Assembly: GCA_028684735.1 (NCBI GenBank)
Contig: JAQUFI010000001.1
Location: 1-45,276 of the forward strand
Length of the DNA stretch: 45,276 bases
Direction of reading: 5' to 3'
Origin: Bacilli bacterium
GTDB taxonomy: Bacteria; Bacillota_I; Bacilli_A; RF39; UBA660
Shown here: one piece after another, positions 16,739 to 25,224 of the stretch
How positions within the stretch are numbered: position 1 is the first letter of the stretch
Layout of the letters: each line of letters begins with the position of its first letter
Translations under genes and position numbers: made by a program
Notes under the pieces: model-generated
Seen by the model: the letters and a program-made list of their open reading frames with translations, nothing else
Database searches by the model: none
What the model was told of the DNA's origin: nothing

Positions 16739-16874
16739 AAATTCCTCCTTTTAAAAAATCAATTTTTATATTATTTTTTATTAAATATTATTATTATAGA
16801 TGTGGAAATGGTGGAAAACTTTTTACTGCATTATTTACTATCAAAAAATTAAAAATTTATCCTCTTTTTATCCA
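16739..16874. other. oriC, dnaA-dnaN part: DnaA boxes and likely unwinding element
   Basis: Three DnaA boxes are visible: TGTGGAAAT (16801-16809) and GGTGGAAAA (16810-16818) abut on the minus strand, and TTATCCACT (16868-16876) overlaps the dnaA stop. Next to the abutting pair, 16761-16798 is 38 bp with no G or C. Read on the minus strand it starts with TAA-type triplets right after the boxes. This is the order seen in B. subtilis: boxes, DnaA-trio-like triplets, AT-rich unwinding element, dnaN. Unwinding here is inferred. Confidence 0.75.
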
Positions 16875-18227
16875 CTATTTTATTTTGTTAATAATTTTTT
16901 CAATTTCATTTTGCAATTGTGAATCTTTTGTTAATTCTTTAGTTATTTTTTCGACTGAATGCATAACTGTAGTATGATCTTTTCCTCCAAATTCACTACC
17001 TATTCTAGCAAAAGGCTCTTCTAAATAAATGCGACAAATATACATTGCGATTTGACGCGGAACACTAATATTGGCTGTTCTTTTTTTACTTTTCAAATCA
17101 TCGACAGTAATATTATAATTATTAGCGATTAATTGTTGTACTTGATCAATTTTATTTTTCGAAATAATGCTTTTTACAAAGTAATCTTTTAATGCTTCAA
17201 TCGCTAAATCTAAAGTTATTTCAGATCCGTTCATGATTGTTGCATAAGCATAAACTCTATTAATAGCTCCCTCTAATTTTCTTATATCGCTAGTACAATT
17301 ACTGGCAATATAATCTCTTATTTCTTTTGGAAAATCAAACATCATTTCATATGCTTCTATTTTATTATCAATAATATTCATTCTCAAATCAAAATCTGGT
17401 GGAAAAATATTAACTGTTAGACCCCAATTAAATCTTGTTCGAAGATTGTCTTCTAATTTTCTTAAATCATCAGGAGAGCGATCAGAAGCAATAATAATTT
17501 GTTTTTTGTTATTGTGTAAATCATTAAAGGTGTTAAAAAACTCTTGTTGAGATGTTGGTGCAATTTCTAAATATTGAATATCATCTATAATTAACACATC
17601 TAAACTACGATATTTTTCTTTAAATTTATCCACAATCATAAAATTATTCTTATTACTTTTATTTTTATATAATTCCACAAAGTCGTTTACAAAATCATCA
17701 CTGGTTATATATAAAACCCTTTTATTACTATTTTCTACAATATAATTACCAATAGCATGCATTAAGTGAGTTTTTCCAAGACCACTATTTCCATATATAA
17801 ATAAAGGATTGTATATTTGACCTGGTTTTTCAGCAACAGCTAAAGCATTATATTTTGCAAATTTATTACTTTCCCCAACAACAAAATTATCAAAGGAATA
17901 TTTAGGATCCAAATTAGAAATATCATTATCTGCGGGAACTCCCATATTATCAGTATCAATAACAATGTTTTGTTCCATTTCTTCTTCTGTGATATATTCA
18001 ATTTTAAAATTTGAACCAGTTATTTCATTAAATAATTTATCAATTAATTCTTGATAATTACTTTTTAAGTGTTTTTTATGAATGGGCATTGGAACTAATA
18101 TTTTTGCATAATTATCATTAATTTCAATTAATTTAGTTTCAGCAAACCAAGCATCATATAATAAAGGTTGTTTTAATTCTTCTTTAATTTTATCTAAAAA
18201 AGAATCCCATATAACTTCAATTTTCAA
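16875..18227 (-). CDS. dnaA: Chromosomal replication initiator DnaA
   Basis: DnaA binds DnaA boxes, melts oriC and recruits the helicase. The 450 residues show domain I (IWDSFLDKIKEELKQPLLYDAW), the AAA+ core from YSFDNFVVGESNKFA, Walker A GNSGLGKTHLMHAIG, Walker B VLIIDDIQYL, the sensor region DNLRTRFNWG, and the domain IV signature GGKDHTTVMHSVEKI. The start is TTG at 18225-18227 behind GAGGTGG; no in-frame ATG nearby gives a full domain I. The promoter has a DnaA box directly upstream of its -35, so autoregulation is likely. yabA, a DnaA inhibitor gene in B. subtilis, is absent from its usual place in the window. Confidence 0.98.
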   Translation of the reverse strand: MKIEVIWDSFLDKIKEELKQPLLYDAWFAETKLIEINDNYAKILVPMPIHKKHLKSNYQELIDKLFNEITGSNFKIEYITEEEMEQNIVIDTDNMGVPADNDISNLDPKYSFDNFVVGESNKFAKYNALAVAEKPGQIYNPLFIYGNSGLGKTHLMHAIGNYIVENSNKRVLYITSDDFVNDFVELYKNKSNKNNFMIVDKFKEKYRSLDVLIIDDIQYLEIAPTSQQEFFNTFNDLHNNKKQIIIASDRSPDDLRKLEDNLRTRFNWGLTVNIFPPDFDLRMNIIDNKIEAYEMMFDFPKEIRDYIASNCTSDIRKLEGAINRVYAYATIMNGSEITLDLAIEALKDYFVKSIISKNKIDQVQQLIANNYNITVDDLKSKKRTANISVPRQIAMYICRIYLEEPFARIGSEFGGKDHTTVMHSVEKITKELTKDSQLQNEIEKIINKIK

Positions 18228-18257
18228 AAAACCACCTCAAATCTTCATCTAACAATC

Positions 18258-18286
18258 ATTTTACTTTAAATTTTAACAAAAAACAA
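18258..18286 (-). promoter_or_regulatory. dnaA: Promoter of dnaA
   Basis: Minus strand TTGTTT (18281-18286), 17-bp spacer, TAAAAT (18258-18263). A DnaA box at 18293-18301 lies 6 bp upstream of the -35, suited to autoregulation. Confidence 0.65.
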
Positions 18287-18556
18287 TTAAAATGTGGAAA
18301 AAACTTTTAAATAACAACATATTTTCAACTTTTCCACAATAATGGTGGAAAATAAAAAAAAATTAATTTATTGTATAATTTTTCCACAAAAACTGTGGAA
18401 AAAGGATTAAGTCATTATATTACCTAATCTAAAATTTTCTTTTTTTGTGGAAAAGTATGTTTATTATTTGCTGTTTTGCAAAAATATCAATTTAAATAGT
18501 GGATAATTATTATTTAAAAAAATATTTAATTTAATATAAAATAATTTAAAAAGAGT

Positions 18557-18585
18557 TTGACAAAATATTGTTTTATATATATAAT
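18557..18585 (+). promoter_or_regulatory. Consensus promoter of rpmH-rnpA-yidC
   Basis: TTGACA (18557-18562), exactly 17 bp, TATAAT (18580-18585): a perfect sigma-A promoter 43 bp upstream of the rpmH ATG. Confidence 0.93.
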
Positions 18586-18627
18586 GAATTAGCAACAAAA
18601 AAATTATTTTCAGGAGGTGTATATCGT

Positions 18628-18750
18628 ATGAAAAGAACTTTTCAACCAAATACAAGAAAAAGAAGTAAAAAAATGGGATTCTTAGCTCGTATGAAAACAT
18701 CAATTATTAAAAGAAGAAGAAAAAAAGGACGTAAAGTATTGTCCCATTAA
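18628..18750 (+). CDS. rpmH: 50S ribosomal protein L34, short form
   Basis: L34 is a small basic protein of the large ribosomal subunit. The ATG at 18628 follows AGGAGGTG. It starts MKRTFQPNTRKRSKKMGFLA and ends KKGRKVLSH, clear L34 signatures. At 40 residues it is about four shorter than the usual 44: the normal stretch between the GF-ARM and RRRKGRK motifs (typically TKNGRRVLASRR) is reduced to KTSIIKRRR. The reading frame is intact. Its place beside oriC and upstream of rnpA is standard. Confidence 0.93.
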   Translation: MKRTFQPNTRKRSKKMGFLARMKTSIIKRRRKKGRKVLSH

Positions 18751-18751
18751 T

Positions 18752-18782
18752 AAATACCACTGTTTTTTCAGTGGTATTTTAA
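18752..18782 (+). terminator. Terminator (attenuating) after rpmH
   Basis: AAATACCACTG / CAGTGGTATTT forms an 11-bp stem followed by TTTAATT. It lies between rpmH and rnpA and probably lets only part of the strong rpmH transcript continue. Confidence 0.85.
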
Positions 18783-18797
18783 TTAAAGAGGTGAAGT

Positions 18798-19136
18798 ATG
18801 AAAAAGATAAATACTTTAAAAGAAAATCGTGAATTTCAAAGAATAATTAATAATTTTAAACCATATAAATATAAAAGTTATATTGTCTATATTGAAAGAC
18901 ACGATGAAAAAATTTATCGTTTTGGTATTTCAGTTGGAAAAAAAATAGGAATCGCAGTAGTTAGAAATAAAATAAAGAGACAAATTAAAAATATAATTGA
19001 TAAAAATAACTATCAAAAAGGTTTTAATTGTATTATAATAGTAAAGAAAGATATTTTAAATAAAAATTTTATAGAAAGAGAAAAAGAATTATTAGATATT
19101 TTTAATAATTTAAAAATATTAAAGGAGAAAGTTTAA
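18798..19136 (+). CDS. rnpA: Ribonuclease P protein component
   Basis: RnpA is the protein cofactor of RNase P, which removes 5' leaders from pre-tRNA. The 112-residue protein starts MKKINTLKENREFQRIINNF. The RNA-binding RNR-type helix is VVRNKIKRQIKNII, with KKIGIAVVRNK as the family core. It has a GAGGTGAAGT ribosome-binding site, follows the rpmH terminator, and its stop overlaps the yidC start by one base. This is the standard rpmH-rnpA-yidC order. Confidence 0.95.
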   Translation: MKKINTLKENREFQRIINNFKPYKYKSYIVYIERHDEKIYRFGISVGKKIGIAVVRNKIKRQIKNIIDKNNYQKGFNCIIIVKKDILNKNFIEREKELLDIFNNLKILKEKV

Positions 19137-20074
19137 TGAAAAGGAAGTCATTATTAATAATCATGTTGGTTGTTTCCGTTTTTTTAATTAGTGGGTGTAG
19201 TAAAACTCTTCAAGACAAAGAAAAAAAACCAGTAATCAATCCGGAAACAGGTCAAACTCTAACAGCTAATATTTTATGTCAACCAGAAAATAAAAACATT
19301 ATAAAAATATATAAAGAAAATAAAATAGATATCAGTAAATTACAAAAATGTGATGATTTTGAAATTACAAAAGGTGAATATGAAGGTGTTTGGACAACTG
19401 TTTTTGTAAAACCATTAGTATGGACATTAATTAACTTAAATAAGATTTTTCAAAGTTATGGTTTAGCTATAATTATTATTACTCTTTTAATAAGAATTAT
19501 ATTGATTCCTGTAACAAAGAAAACAGCGATTCAATCAGAAAATATGAAAAAAGCTCAACCAGAGATTGAAAAAGTAGAGAAAAAGTATAAAGATCGCAAT
19601 GATCAAGAAAGTTCTATGCAAAAGGGTCAAGAATTACTATTGGTTTATAAAAAATATAATATAAATCCTATGTCAGGTTGTTTATTTTCATTAATTCAAA
19701 TTCCACTATTCTTTGCTTTCTTTGAAGCAATGAATCGTTTACCTGCCATTTTTGAAGAAAAGTTTATAGGTTTTCAATTAGGAACAAGTCCAGCTAATGC
19801 ATTTAGTAATAATCACTTTGAATATATCATAATAATCATTTTAGTGTTTGTTACAACTTATTACTCATTTAAATTAAATGGTAGCACAAGTATGAGCAAA
19901 GAACAAGAAAGTCAAATGAAATTTATGATGAAATTTATGTTAGCTTTTATTCTAATAATGTCATTTAGTATTTCAGCAGGTATTGCTTTATATTGGATAG
20001 TTAATAGCAGTTTTACTATATTCCAAAATATGTATATAAAAAGGAGTAAGAAAAATGAAAGTATTAAAGTATGA
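19136..20074 (+). CDS. yidC: Membrane protein insertase YidC (lipoprotein form)
   Basis: YidC/SpoIIIJ inserts membrane proteins alone or with SecYEG. The 312-residue protein has a lipoprotein signal peptide ending LISGC (Cys21), as in Gram-positive YidC. Transmembrane segments follow. The first core helix, IIIITLLIRIILIPVT, carries the hydrophilic-groove Arg essential in Gram-positive YidC. It also has the motifs NPMSGCLFSLIQIPLFFAFF and ALYWIVNSSFTIFQN. The tail is basic (YIKRSKKNESIKV). It overlaps rnpA by one base and jag by 20 bp. The SpoIIIJ orthologue is needed in sporulation in B. subtilis; only one copy is seen here. Confidence 0.95.
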   Translation: MKRKSLLIIMLVVSVFLISGCSKTLQDKEKKPVINPETGQTLTANILCQPENKNIIKIYKENKIDISKLQKCDDFEITKGEYEGVWTTVFVKPLVWTLINLNKIFQSYGLAIIIITLLIRIILIPVTKKTAIQSENMKKAQPEIEKVEKKYKDRNDQESSMQKGQELLLVYKKYNINPMSGCLFSLIQIPLFFAFFEAMNRLPAIFEEKFIGFQLGTSPANAFSNNHFEYIIIIILVFVTTYYSFKLNGSTSMSKEQESQMKFMMKFMLAFILIMSFSISAGIALYWIVNSSFTIFQNMYIKRSKKNESIKV

Positions 20075-20666
20075 AGGAAAAACGAAAGAAGAAGCCATCA
20101 ATAAATGCCAAAAAGAATTAAATAAAGAAATAAATGAATTATATATTATTGAAAAGGAACAAGAGGGAGGACTTTTTAAAGGAAAAAAAGTTCTAATCGA
20201 AGTTTTAGTAAAAGAAGAAGTAATCAAATATATTAAAGATTTTATTCAAAATTTAGGAAATTTAATGGAAGTTCAAATTAATAGTGAAGTTAGAGATGTT
20301 GAAGATATTATTAAAGTAATATTAGTAACAGATAAATCTGCTATTATTATTGGAAAAGATGGACGTACTTTAGAAGCCATTCAATTATTAATAAGGCAAT
20401 CAATTAGAGGCTTAACAGGTTTTAATATCAAAGTTAATATCGACGCTTCTAATTATCGTAAAAATAAAGAAAGAAACTTTGAATATGAAGTAAAGAAAAT
20501 AGCTAAAGATGTTCTAAAAACAAAAATAGAAGTTAAATTAGATTCAATGAATTCTTATCAAAGAAGAATTGTTCATACGATTGTTTCTGAATTTAATAAT
20601 TTAGAAACAGTGAGTGTAGGGGAATCTCCTGAAAGATATGTAATTATAAAATATAAGGAAGACTAA
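20055..20666 (+). CDS. jag: RNA-binding protein KhpB (Jag/EloR)
   Basis: Jag/KhpB is an RNA-binding protein linked to cell-elongation control in Gram-positive bacteria, working with KhpA. The 203 residues show the N-terminal Jag domain (KYEGKTKEEAINKCQKEL, up to about residue 55), a KH domain with the GxxG loop in AIIIGKDGRTLEAIQLLI, and a C-terminal R3H domain (MNSYQRRIVHTIVSEF, then SVGESPERYVIIKY). The ATG follows AGGAGTAAGAAAA. It overlaps yidC, the usual arrangement, and ends in a terminator. Confidence 0.94.
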   Translation: MKVLKYEGKTKEEAINKCQKELNKEINELYIIEKEQEGGLFKGKKVLIEVLVKEEVIKYIKDFIQNLGNLMEVQINSEVRDVEDIIKVILVTDKSAIIIGKDGRTLEAIQLLIRQSIRGLTGFNIKVNIDASNYRKNKERNFEYEVKKIAKDVLKTKIEVKLDSMNSYQRRIVHTIVSEFNNLETVSVGESPERYVIIKYKED

Positions 20667-20680
20667 GTTAGTCTTTTTTT
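20659..20680 (+). terminator. Terminator after jag
   Basis: AAGACTAA / TTAGTCTT stem spanning the jag stop codon, followed by a T-run. It ends the rpmH-rnpA-yidC-jag unit. Confidence 0.82.
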
Positions 20681-20682
20681 AA

Positions 20683-20711
20683 TTGACTATAAAAAGTAAT
20701 TAATGTAAAAT
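20683..20711 (+). promoter_or_regulatory. Promoter of the HD gene-mnmE-mnmG-rsmG operon
   Basis: TTGACT (20683-20688), 17-bp spacer, TAAAAT (20706-20711), immediately after the jag terminator and 19 bp upstream of the HD-domain gene. Confidence 0.75.
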
Positions 20712-20729
20712 AACCACAGAGGGAAAAGT

Positions 20730-21254
20730 ATGAATGAAGAAGAAAGAATATTAAAACTTTTAACTAATGTTGATGATGAATATCACGAAATAGTTAAAGA
20801 TATATTAAATCATGAAGAATTTATCAAACGAAAGAATTTTCATCATCATGAAAACAGATCGGTATATGTTCATTGTTTGACTGTATCTATTAAAGCATAC
20901 AAAGTAGCAAAAAAATTAAATCTTGATAAAAATAAGGCTGCTATTGGTGGATTATTGCATGATTTTTATCTTAAAGATTGGCAAAAAACAATTCATATAA
21001 AAAAATCTTTCTTTAAATTACATGGTTTTACTCATTCAAAAGAGGCTTTAGAAAACTCTAAAAATTATTTTCCAACCTTAGTTGACAAGAAAATAAGTAA
21101 TATCATCGTTAGGCATATGTTCCCATTGACACCAATCCCTCCTCTTTATCTTGAAAGTTGGATTGTTACTATTGTTGATAAATATGTATCTTTGGAGATT
21201 TTTAAGAGTCCTAAGGAATTACCTAAATATATTGGTATAAAAAGAAAGGAGTAG
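20730..21254 (+). CDS. HD-domain hydrolase of unknown substrate
   Basis: This is a 174-residue HD-superfamily protein. The metal ligands are visible in order: His of VYVHCLTVS (about 49), the HD pair in GGLLHDFYLKDW (about 76-77), further His residues in KLHGFTHSKEA and IIVRHMFPLTP, and Asp of TIVDKYVS. HD proteins of this kind are usually metal-dependent phosphohydrolases acting on nucleotides; the substrate here cannot be named. It follows its promoter and stops 2 bp before mnmE, so it is co-transcribed with the tRNA-modification genes. A role in RNA or nucleotide metabolism would be a guess from that context. Confidence 0.8.
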   Translation: MNEEERILKLLTNVDDEYHEIVKDILNHEEFIKRKNFHHHENRSVYVHCLTVSIKAYKVAKKLNLDKNKAAIGGLLHDFYLKDWQKTIHIKKSFFKLHGFTHSKEALENSKNYFPTLVDKKISNIIVRHMFPLTPIPPLYLESWIVTIVDKYVSLEIFKSPKELPKYIGIKRKE

Positions 21255-21256
21255 TT

Positions 21257-22615
21257 ATGATGGAAGATACAATAACAGCTATTTCTACAGCTTTAGGTGT
21301 AGGAGCTATTTCGATTATTCGAGTTAGTGGTAATGATTCTATAAAGATTGTTAATAATCTTACTAAAAATAAAAAATTAATTGATGTTCCTAGCCACACG
21401 ATACATTATGAACATATTTTAGATAATGAAAAATTAATTGATGAAGTCTTAATATCTATCATGCGAGCTCCAAAAACTTTTACAAGAGAGGATATTGTGG
21501 AAATAAATGCTCATGGTGGGATTACAACAACCAATCGAATTTTAGAATTATTATTACGTAATGGTTGTCGCTTAGCTGAACCAGGAGAATTCACTAAAAG
21601 GGCTTTTTTAAATGGAAGAATTGATTTAACCCAAGCAGAAGGGGTTATGGATTTAATTAATTCTAAGACTGAGAAAGCAAGAGATTTAGCAATCAATCAA
21701 ATTGATGGTAAAGTATCTAATTTGATAAAAAATTTAAGATCAGAAATTATTAAGGTTCTAGCTAATATTGAAGTTAATATTGATTATCCTGAATATGAGG
21801 ATATAGAACAAGTAACAAATAAACATATTTTAGATAAAATTGAAGATATAAAAAATCAAATAAAAAAGATATTAAAAGAAAGTGAAAACGGTAAATTAAT
21901 TAAAGAAGGTATAGCAACTTCGATAATAGGAAGACCAAATGTTGGAAAAAGTAGTTTATTGAATAAATTAATAGGTGAAGATAAAGCAATTGTTACTGAA
22001 ATTGAAGGAACAACTAGAGATATTGTTGAGGGAACCATCAACCTAGATGGAATTCTTTTAAACATTGTCGATACTGCTGGAATAAGAAAAACTGATGATA
22101 TAGTTGAAAAGATTGGTGTAAGAAAAAGCATTGAATTAATCGATAAATCAGATTTGATTTTATATGTTTTAAATAATAATGAGAAAATAACTGATGATGA
22201 TTTAGAAATATTAACAAAATTAGAATATAAAAACCATATCGTTATTATTAATAAAAATGATTTAGAAAATAACTTGGATATTTCTAAAATTTCTTCAAAA
22301 AACATTATAAAAACTAGTATTACGAACGATAAAGGGATTGAAGAATTAAAGGAAAAAATTAAAGAACTTTTTAATTTAGAGCAAATAGATACTGATGACA
22401 TGAGTTATTTAACAAATGCAAGAAGTGTTGCTATATTAAAAGATACCTTAAATAGTGTTGAGGAAGTAAAAAAAGGTCTTAATAATGATTTACCAATCGA
22501 TATGATTGAAATTAATATTAAAGAAATATGGAACCTACTTGGAGAAATAATTGGGGAAACTTATCAAGAAGAATTAATTGATCAATTATTTAGTCAATTT
22601 TGTTTAGGAAAATAG
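21257..22615 (+). CDS. mnmE: tRNA modification GTPase MnmE
   Basis: MnmE with MnmG makes the cmnm5U/nm5U modification at wobble U34 of tRNAs. The 452 residues show the N-terminal formyl-THF-binding domain (TAISTALGVGAISIIRVSG), the helical-domain start GEFTKRAFLNGRIDLTQAEG, the G domain with Walker A GRPNVGKSSLLNKL, EGTTRD, switch DTAGIRKTDD and NKND, and the invariant C-terminal CxGK (FCLGK). The ATG at 21257 follows AAAGGAG. It lies 15 bp upstream of mnmG, the standard order. Confidence 0.97.
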   Translation: MMEDTITAISTALGVGAISIIRVSGNDSIKIVNNLTKNKKLIDVPSHTIHYEHILDNEKLIDEVLISIMRAPKTFTREDIVEINAHGGITTTNRILELLLRNGCRLAEPGEFTKRAFLNGRIDLTQAEGVMDLINSKTEKARDLAINQIDGKVSNLIKNLRSEIIKVLANIEVNIDYPEYEDIEQVTNKHILDKIEDIKNQIKKILKESENGKLIKEGIATSIIGRPNVGKSSLLNKLIGEDKAIVTEIEGTTRDIVEGTINLDGILLNIVDTAGIRKTDDIVEKIGVRKSIELIDKSDLILYVLNNNEKITDDDLEILTKLEYKNHIVIINKNDLENNLDISKISSKNIIKTSITNDKGIEELKEKIKELFNLEQIDTDDMSYLTNARSVAILKDTLNSVEEVKKGLNNDLPIDMIEINIKEIWNLLGEIIGETYQEELIDQLFSQFCLGK

Positions 22616-22630
22616 AAAGAAGGTGAATAG

Positions 22631-24505
22631 ATGGAATATGAGGTAATTGTTGTCGGAGGAGGACATGCAGGGTGTGAAGCAGCTTTAGCTTGTGCTAGAA
22701 AGGGTCATAAAACACTTTTAGTAACAGGAAATATTAATAATATTGCGGATATGCCTTGTAATCCATCTATTGGTGGAAGTGCTAAAGGAATTGTTGTTCG
22801 TGAAATAGATGCTTTAGGTGGCGAAATGGGTAAAGTAGCTGATCGTTCACATATTCAAATTAAGATGTTAAATAATGGGAAAGGCCCAGCTGTTCGTGCC
22901 TTAAGATCACAAGCAGATAAACAAGTATATCCAAAAGAAATGTTAAAAGTTTTAGAAAATCAAGATAATCTAGAAATCTTAGAAGCAATTGTAGAAGATT
23001 TAATTGTTGATAATGATACCATTAGTGGAATAATTTTAGAAAATAATAAAAAAATAACTAGTGAAATTGTTATTTTAACAACAGGAACTTATTTAAGACC
23101 TTCGATTATGGTAGGAGATACTCGTCGTAATGAAGGTCCACATGGAGAAAAACCTAGTTTATATTTAAGTAAAAATCTAGCTAAACTTGGTTTTGAAATT
23201 ATTAGATTAAAAACAGGAACCCCACAAAGAATTAAAAAGGATACAATTGATTTTAGTAAAGCTAAAATTGAAAATGGTGATAATTGTTTTCATACATTTA
23301 GTCATTATCAAAAACCACAATATAAGATAGAAGATCAAGTTCCATGTCATTTAATATATACAACCGAAGAAACACGAAAAATTATTCAAGAAAATTTAAA
23401 TAAATCAAGTATGTATGGAGGATTAGATGATATTGAAGGGGTAGGTCCTAGATACTGTCCATCAATTGAAGACAAGATTGTTCGTTTTAGTGATAAAGAA
23501 AAGCATCAATTATTTTTAGAACCAGAAAGTAGATATACTGATTCAATATATATTCAAGGGTTTTCAACCAGTATGCCATATGATGTTCAAGATCAATTAG
23601 TAAAAAGTTTACCTGGTTTAAAAAATGCTAAAATTTTAAAATATGCATATGCTATTGAATATGATGCAATCTATCCAACGCAATTAAAACCATCCCTTGA
23701 AACAAAAAAAATAAACAATTTATTTACAGCTGGCCAAATAAATGGGACTAGTGGTTATGAAGAGGCTGCTGGACAAGGTTTAATTGCAGGTATTAATGCT
23801 TCATTAAAATTAGAAGGAAAAGATCCTTTAATTTTAAAAAGAGATGAAGCATATATTGGAGTTTTGATTGATGATTTAGTAACTAAAGGAGTAAGAGATC
23901 CATATCGTTTATTAACATCAAGAGCTGAATATCGTTTATTATTACGACATGATAATGCAGATTTAAGACTAACTGAGTATGGTTATCAAGTTGGCTTAAT
24001 CGATGAAGATAGATATACCTTTTTTAAAAATAAAAAAGCTAAGATACAGGAATTAGAAAATAAATTAATAAAATATCGTATAAATCCAACAAAGGAAATA
24101 AATAATTATTTGCTTGAAATAAATAGTACTAAATTAAAAGATGGATCAACTTTATATGATTTATTAAAAAGGCCAGAAATTAATATTGAAAAGTTATCTA
24201 AATTTATCGAAATTGACTATGATTTAGAAATAATTGAACAAGTTGAAATCAACAATAAATATGAAGGTTATATCAATAAGGTAAAAAAAGAAGCTCAAAA
24301 AATGAGTAATTTAGATAATAAATTTATCCCAGAAGATATCGATTACAATAAAATTCATAATTTAGCTAGTGAAGCAAAACAAAAACTCAATGAAATAAGG
24401 CCAACTTCAGTTGGTCAAGCTTTGAGAATAAGTGGAATTAATCCAAGTGATATATCAATCTTAATGGTATATTTAAAGAAGGAATATAATAATGACCGTA
24501 AATGA
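22631..24505 (+). CDS. mnmG: tRNA uridine-5-carboxymethylaminomethyl modification enzyme MnmG
   Basis: MnmG is the FAD- and NADH-dependent partner of MnmE. The 624-residue length is usual. It starts with the FAD Rossmann motif VIVVGGGHAGCEAALA. Further signatures are NPSIGGSAKGIVVREIDALGG, the catalytic-Cys region IEDKIVRF preceded by GPRYCPS, the GYEEAAGQGLIAGINA motif, and TSRAEYRLLLRHDNADLRLT. The ATG follows AGAAGGTGAATAG. It overlaps rsmG by 14 bp. Nothing is unusual. Confidence 0.97.
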   Translation: MEYEVIVVGGGHAGCEAALACARKGHKTLLVTGNINNIADMPCNPSIGGSAKGIVVREIDALGGEMGKVADRSHIQIKMLNNGKGPAVRALRSQADKQVYPKEMLKVLENQDNLEILEAIVEDLIVDNDTISGIILENNKKITSEIVILTTGTYLRPSIMVGDTRRNEGPHGEKPSLYLSKNLAKLGFEIIRLKTGTPQRIKKDTIDFSKAKIENGDNCFHTFSHYQKPQYKIEDQVPCHLIYTTEETRKIIQENLNKSSMYGGLDDIEGVGPRYCPSIEDKIVRFSDKEKHQLFLEPESRYTDSIYIQGFSTSMPYDVQDQLVKSLPGLKNAKILKYAYAIEYDAIYPTQLKPSLETKKINNLFTAGQINGTSGYEEAAGQGLIAGINASLKLEGKDPLILKRDEAYIGVLIDDLVTKGVRDPYRLLTSRAEYRLLLRHDNADLRLTEYGYQVGLIDEDRYTFFKNKKAKIQELENKLIKYRINPTKEINNYLLEINSTKLKDGSTLYDLLKRPEINIEKLSKFIEIDYDLEIIEQVEINNKYEGYINKVKKEAQKMSNLDNKFIPEDIDYNKIHNLASEAKQKLNEIRPTSVGQALRISGINPSDISILMVYLKKEYNNDRK

Positions 24506-25196
24506 ATTTATTGATCATTTAAAACAATTAGGTATCGATATTAATGATAAACAACTAAATCAATTAGAAATTTATTATGAATTATTAATTGAATGGAATC
24601 AAAAAATTAATCTAACAACTATTGTTGATAAGAAACAAGTATATTTAAAACATTTTTATGATTCCTTAACAATAAGCAAGATAATTAATTTAGAAGAAGA
24701 ACAAAGTTTATGTGATATTGGAACAGGGGCTGGATTTCCTGGCTTAGTTTTAAAAATTTTGTTTCCTAACTTAAAAGTAACGTTAGTAGACTCTTTAAAA
24801 AAGAGAATTTATTTTCTTAATACTGTTATTCAAGAATTAGATTTAAAAGACATTGAAACTATACATGATCGTTGTGAAGAATATGCATTAAAAAATCGTG
24901 GTAAATATGATGTAGTTACAGCTCGAGCAGTTGCACCAATAAACATCTTATTAGAATATTCAATTCCAATGGTAAAGGTTAATAAACATTTTATTGCTAT
25001 GAAGGGGAATATTGAAAAAGAAGAAAATACCTATCACAACGCCATCACCTTATTAAATATTAAAGAAGAAGAAATGATAAAATTTTTATTACCATTTGAA
25101 AACAGTAATCGTACTTTAATTAAGTTTAAAAAGGAATCAAAAACCAATCATAAATATCCGAGAAAATTTAGTGATATAAAGAAAAAGCCGCTTTAA
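24492..25196 (+). CDS. rsmG: 16S rRNA (guanine527-N7)-methyltransferase RsmG
   Basis: RsmG (GidB) methylates N7 of G527 in 16S rRNA; loss gives low-level streptomycin resistance in other bacteria. The 234 residues show the N-terminal YYELLIEWNQKINLTTI, SAM motif I SLCDIGTGAGFPGLVLKI, VTLVDSLKKRIYFLNTV, and TARAVAPINILLEY. It overlaps mnmG by 14 bp. Its last codons form the left arm of a terminator, so the operon ends here and noc has its own promoter. Confidence 0.96.
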   Translation: MTVNEFIDHLKQLGIDINDKQLNQLEIYYELLIEWNQKINLTTIVDKKQVYLKHFYDSLTISKIINLEEEQSLCDIGTGAGFPGLVLKILFPNLKVTLVDSLKKRIYFLNTVIQELDLKDIETIHDRCEEYALKNRGKYDVVTARAVAPINILLEYSIPMVKVNKHFIAMKGNIEKEENTYHNAITLLNIKEEEMIKFLLPFENSNRTLIKFKKESKTNHKYPRKFSDIKKKPL

Positions 25197-25210
25197 AGAG
25201 GGCTTTTTTT
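25182..25210 (+). terminator. Terminator of the mnmE-mnmG-rsmG operon
   Basis: AAAAAGCC (25182-25189) pairs with GGCTTTTT, followed by a T-run to 25210. The stem overlaps the rsmG stop codon. Confidence 0.82.
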
Positions 25211-25224
25211 ATAATAAACAAAAA

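Larger units (their letters stand above)
18228..18627. other. oriC, dnaA-rpmH part: seven DnaA boxes
   Basis: This 400-bp gap holds boxes at 18293-18301(-), 18330-18338(+), 18344-18352(-), 18380-18388(+), 18394-18402(-), 18446-18454(-) and 18498-18506(-). Most are TTTTCCACA; the third reads TTTTCCACC and the last TTATCCACT. The minus-strand boxes are spaced 51, 50, 52 and 52 bp. Divergent promoters for dnaA and rpmH flank the array, and transcription polarity of the whole window switches here. It is the expected upstream half of a bipartite Bacilli origin. Confidence 0.9.

Noticed and set aside
21856..22401. Open frame of 181 codons antisense to mnmE
   Set aside because: It lies wholly within the MnmE G domain on the other strand; the Ser/Ile/Phe-rich product is typical of an antisense shadow.
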